From positions 1-8,583 of the forward strand of contig JBEKZQ010000277.1 of assembly GCA_049509675.1 (NCBI GenBank): a stretch of 8,583 bases of DNA, given 5' to 3'. The translations under genes and the position numbers were made by a program. The DNA comes from JBEKZQ01 sp049509675. Its GTDB lineage: Bacteria > Planctomycetota > Planctomycetia > Pirellulales > Thermoguttaceae. How positions within the stretch are numbered: the first letter of the stretch is position 1; every line of letters begins with the position of its first letter. Below are positions 6,356 to 8,583 of this stretch, piece after piece. The notes below the pieces were generated by a model that was given only the letters and a program-made list of their open reading frames with translations, had not been told where the DNA came from and made no database searches.

Positions 6356-8583
6356 TTAATCCAGGTTCTCGAAATAACGCTGCAGGCGGTCCTCATAACC
6401 GCGGGGCGGCCTGCGGTTGCCGCTGTTGCGAATGGCGCTGCGCAACTCGGGCGGCAATTTGGCAAACCAGGGCTCCTCCAGGAATTGGCGTCCGCCGGCG
6501 GTCGAGTCCTTCTTCGAGTCCGGGGTAGGGCCGCCGCCCTGTGGCGGGGGCGGCGCCGCGACCAGGGGCTGGTCCGGCCGGCGTTGGTTCTTGTGCTCCT
6601 GGCCCATGTGCGACGCGCCGCCGTGCGCCAGGGCGCTGACGTGGGCGGCGTGGGCGGCGATGTGCCGCTGCCGTGCGGCCAGGTCGGCGGCGGCTTCGCC
6701 CAACTCTTGCCGCACGGCCTCCTGCCCGGCGCCAAGCTCGTGGGGCGTGTGCGACCCGTGGGCGGCGTGCTCGCCTTGGTCCTGGGCCTCGTGCAGGGCC
6801 GAATTGGCGTCGGGGTCGACCGCGGCTGCTTCCTCGGCCAATTGCTCCGAGTCGTGCGCCTCGGCGGCCAACTGCTGGGCCTCCTGTTGGGCAAGCTGCG
6901 CGATGGCGGCGTCGAGTTGCTTGGCGGCCTCGTCGAGCTTTTGGGCCGTGGCCTTTTGCGCCTCGGCGGCCGGCTCCGGATGGTTCTCGCCCGCCTCGTG
7001 CCGGGCCTGTTCGGACGACTCGGCGGCCTTCTCCAGCGTGGCGGCGGCCTGCGGCGCATCCTGCTCAGACAGGGCCTTGGCCTCATTGGTCGACTCGGTG
7101 ACCTGTTTCTGGGCCTCGGCGTCCGGCTTGTGTTCCTGGTTGCCCTGCGGCTCGGGGCCGGCCGCCTTGGCCTGCTCGGCGGTGGCCTCGGCCACCTTCT
7201 CCCGCGCCTTCTCCAGTTGACTCAATCGCTCGTTCAACGGGTCCAGCGCCTTGCCCAATTCGTGCTCGACATCATGCATGGCCTGGGCCACCTGCTCCGA
7301 CTGCTCCTGGGCCAGCTTGGCCATCTGTTCGGCGGTGCGTTCGAGTTCTTTGCGGGCCTGCTCGGCGGCCTTCTCGAGTTGCGTGGCAGCCTGCTGGGCC
7401 TGCTCCGAGGCCTGGGCGGCGGGCTGCTTCGACTGTTCGCCCGGATGCTGCTCGGCCGCGGCAATCTGCTTTTCGGCGGCAGCGATGGGCTGCTCGGCCT
7501 GCTTGGCCGTCTGGGACGCCTCGGGCGCTATGTTCTGGAGGCTCTGGGCCGCTTTCTCCGTGGTTTCGGCCACCTGATTCTGCTGTTGGTCCAGGCCCTT
7601 GGCCTGCTCGGACGACAGGCCCTTCTCTTCGGCGGCAGACTTGGTTTCCTGGGACACCTCGTGCTCGCGCTGCGCGGCCTGCTCCAAGGCCGCGGCGGCG
7701 CTGGCCAGTTGCTCCATCTTCTCGGCCAGGGCGTCGCGCTTGGCGTCGGCCAGGGCGGCGTTCACTTCGGCCTGGGCATGTTCGATGGCCCGCTCGGCCT
7801 TCTCGGCTGCCTGTTCGCGCGCCTCGGGCTTGCTCTCGGCCTGCTGTTGGGCCGCCTGTTCCGCCGCGTGCCGGGCCTGTTGCACGGCCTGCTCGATCGG
7901 CTTGGGCAACTCGCGTTTTTCCGGTATCTTGCTCAATTCCTGGGCCACGTGGCGCTCTTCCTTCTCCGCCGCCGCGGGGTTCTTCTCGGCCGCCTGCGTG
8001 GCCTCTTTCTGATCGTGCTGGGCCTGTTCCAGGTCGTGCTTCGTACCCTCCAGGTCGGCCAGGAGTTTGTTCAATTGCTCTTCGCTCTTCTCGGCAGGCT
8101 GTGTGCGCTCCTTCTCGGCCTCCTCAAGCGCCTTCTGTAGATCCTCAATCGCCTTCTGCTGTTCGGCCACCGCCTCGGGTTGCTTTTGCTGGAACAGGTC
8201 TTTGCGCGCTTCATCGGCCGCCTGCTGCGCCTTTTCCAAGGGAGGTTTGACCGCAGACGTTTCCGGCAGCGACTGTTTCAACTCGGCAACCTCGTTGCGG
8301 ATCTCGGCCTGCTGGCTCAGCAGCTTCTCGGCCTCGGCGCTCTCCGGCTTGGCCTGCTCGGTCTCCTTCTTCACTTCTTCCTGCTTCTTGATCTCTTCGC
8401 GAATGCGTTCGGCCAGGGCCGCCGCGTCGTTCTCGGCGGCGCGCTGCGCCCGCTGGATGCGCACCAACAGCGCCCGCAGACCATCGATGATCGCCTGCTG
8501 GCTCTGCACCGCGTCGACGAACGGGGCCGCCCGCAGCCGGCGCTCCGCGGACCCCACTTCGTGAGCGACGCCGCTGGTGGCCA
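6356..8583 (-). CDS. Large Ala/Glu/Gln-rich coiled-coil protein, C-terminal part (5' end off the window)
   Basis: The frame is open from the right edge to TAA at 6358-6356, giving 741 visible residues. A GTG at 8557 could be a start, but the frame continues upstream of it with no stop, so the true start is probably outside. Visible residues about 20-590 are almost pure Ala, Glu, Gln and Lys with heptad-like spacing (QLEKAAEQARKELERTAEQM), indicating long coiled coils with Pro/Gly breaks. There is no Cys in the visible part. The only Trp and both Tyr residues lie in the final 42 residues. A His-rich stretch covers about 596-664, a Pro/Gly linker follows (APPPPQGGGP), and the protein ends in a compact tail at 700-741 (EPWFAKLPPELRSAIR, then RGYEDRLQRYFENLD). 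Similar proteins sit beside MoxR genes. It may be the C-terminal half of a DUF4175-like membrane protein, but the region that would show this is missing. Function is unknown. Confidence 0.9.
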   Translation of the reverse strand, partial: ATSGVAHEVGSAERRLRAAPFVDAVQSQQAIIDGLRALLVRIQRAQRAAENDAAALAERIREEIKKQEEVKKETEQAKPESAEAEKLLSQQAEIRNEVAELKQSLPETSAVKPPLEKAQQAADEARKDLFQQKQPEAVAEQQKAIEDLQKALEEAEKERTQPAEKSEEQLNKLLADLEGTKHDLEQAQHDQKEATQAAEKNPAAAEKEERHVAQELSKIPEKRELPKPIEQAVQQARHAAEQAAQQQAESKPEAREQAAEKAERAIEHAQAEVNAALADAKRDALAEKMEQLASAAAALEQAAQREHEVSQETKSAAEEKGLSSEQAKGLDQQQNQVAETTEKAAQSLQNIAPEASQTAKQAEQPIAAAEKQIAAAEQHPGEQSKQPAAQASEQAQQAATQLEKAAEQARKELERTAEQMAKLAQEQSEQVAQAMHDVEHELGKALDPLNERLSQLEKAREKVAEATAEQAKAAGPEPQGNQEHKPDAEAQKQVTESTNEAKALSEQDAPQAAATLEKAAESSEQARHEAGENHPEPAAEAQKATAQKLDEAAKQLDAAIAQLAQQEAQQLAAEAHDSEQLAEEAAAVDPDANSALHEAQDQGEHAAHGSHTPHELGAGQEAVRQELGEAAADLAARQRHIAAHAAHVSALAHGGASHMGQEHKNQRRPDQPLVAAPPPPQGGGPTPDSKKDSTAGGRQFLEEPWFAKLPPELRSAIRNSGNRRPPRGYEDRLQRYFENLD

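Noticed and set aside
5347..6528. Plus-strand open frame of 393 codons
   Set aside because: Antisense to the MoxR ATPase, which has intact Walker motifs on the minus strand.
6292..7086. Minus-strand open frame of 264 codons ending in GWVERSEPRHNLD
   Set aside because: An out-of-frame shadow of the coiled-coil gene, rich in Pro and Arg, that runs into the intergenic repeat. Its ending is the typical mistranslation of that repeat.
6485..8140. Plus-strand open frame of 551 codons, rich in Leu and Gly
   Set aside because: It is the mirror of the Ala/Glu/Gln coiled-coil codons; the Leu-Gly-Arg repeats follow directly from reverse-complemented GCC, CTG and CAG-type codons. It could be mistaken for a membrane protein.

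Overview
The window looks like chromosomal DNA of a GC-rich planctomycete (Pirellula/Blastopirellula-like). This is inferred from the gene types: a very long secreted protein joining beta-sandwich, TPR-like and PQQ-type beta-propeller regions; a MoxR/DUF58 pair; and a large Ala/Glu/Gln-rich coiled-coil protein with a characteristic C-terminal tail. Short interspersed intergenic repeats fit the same picture. No marker gene fixes the taxonomy.

All four genes lie on the minus strand and read from right to left, filling almost the whole window. From 8583 down to 6356 is the C-terminal part of the coiled-coil protein, whose start lies beyond the right edge. A 91-nt gap holds a copy of a GTAGGGTGGGTCGAGC-type repeat. 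From 6264 to 5233 is a complete MoxR-family AAA+ ATPase. A 185-nt gap follows, with tandem GGGATTA heptamers at one end and an inverted, degenerate set at the other. From 5047 to 4139 is a complete DUF58 protein with a von Willebrand A-type fold. Its stop codon overlaps (ATGA) the start of the last gene, which runs from 4142 off the left edge. That gene is open for 1380 codons without a stop and encodes an exported protein.

The layout reads as one operon. The MoxR ATPase and the DUF58 protein are the classic cytoplasmic pair thought to act as an assembly or maturation chaperone. The flanking coiled-coil protein and the exported propeller protein are candidate partners or clients, though this link is inferred from gene order only. 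The membrane-anchored VWA proteins (BatA/BatB type) that often accompany this pair are not in the window. No RNA genes, CRISPR arrays, insertion sequences, phage genes or convincing promoters or terminators were seen. The long plus-strand open frames are antisense shadows of the minus-strand genes.
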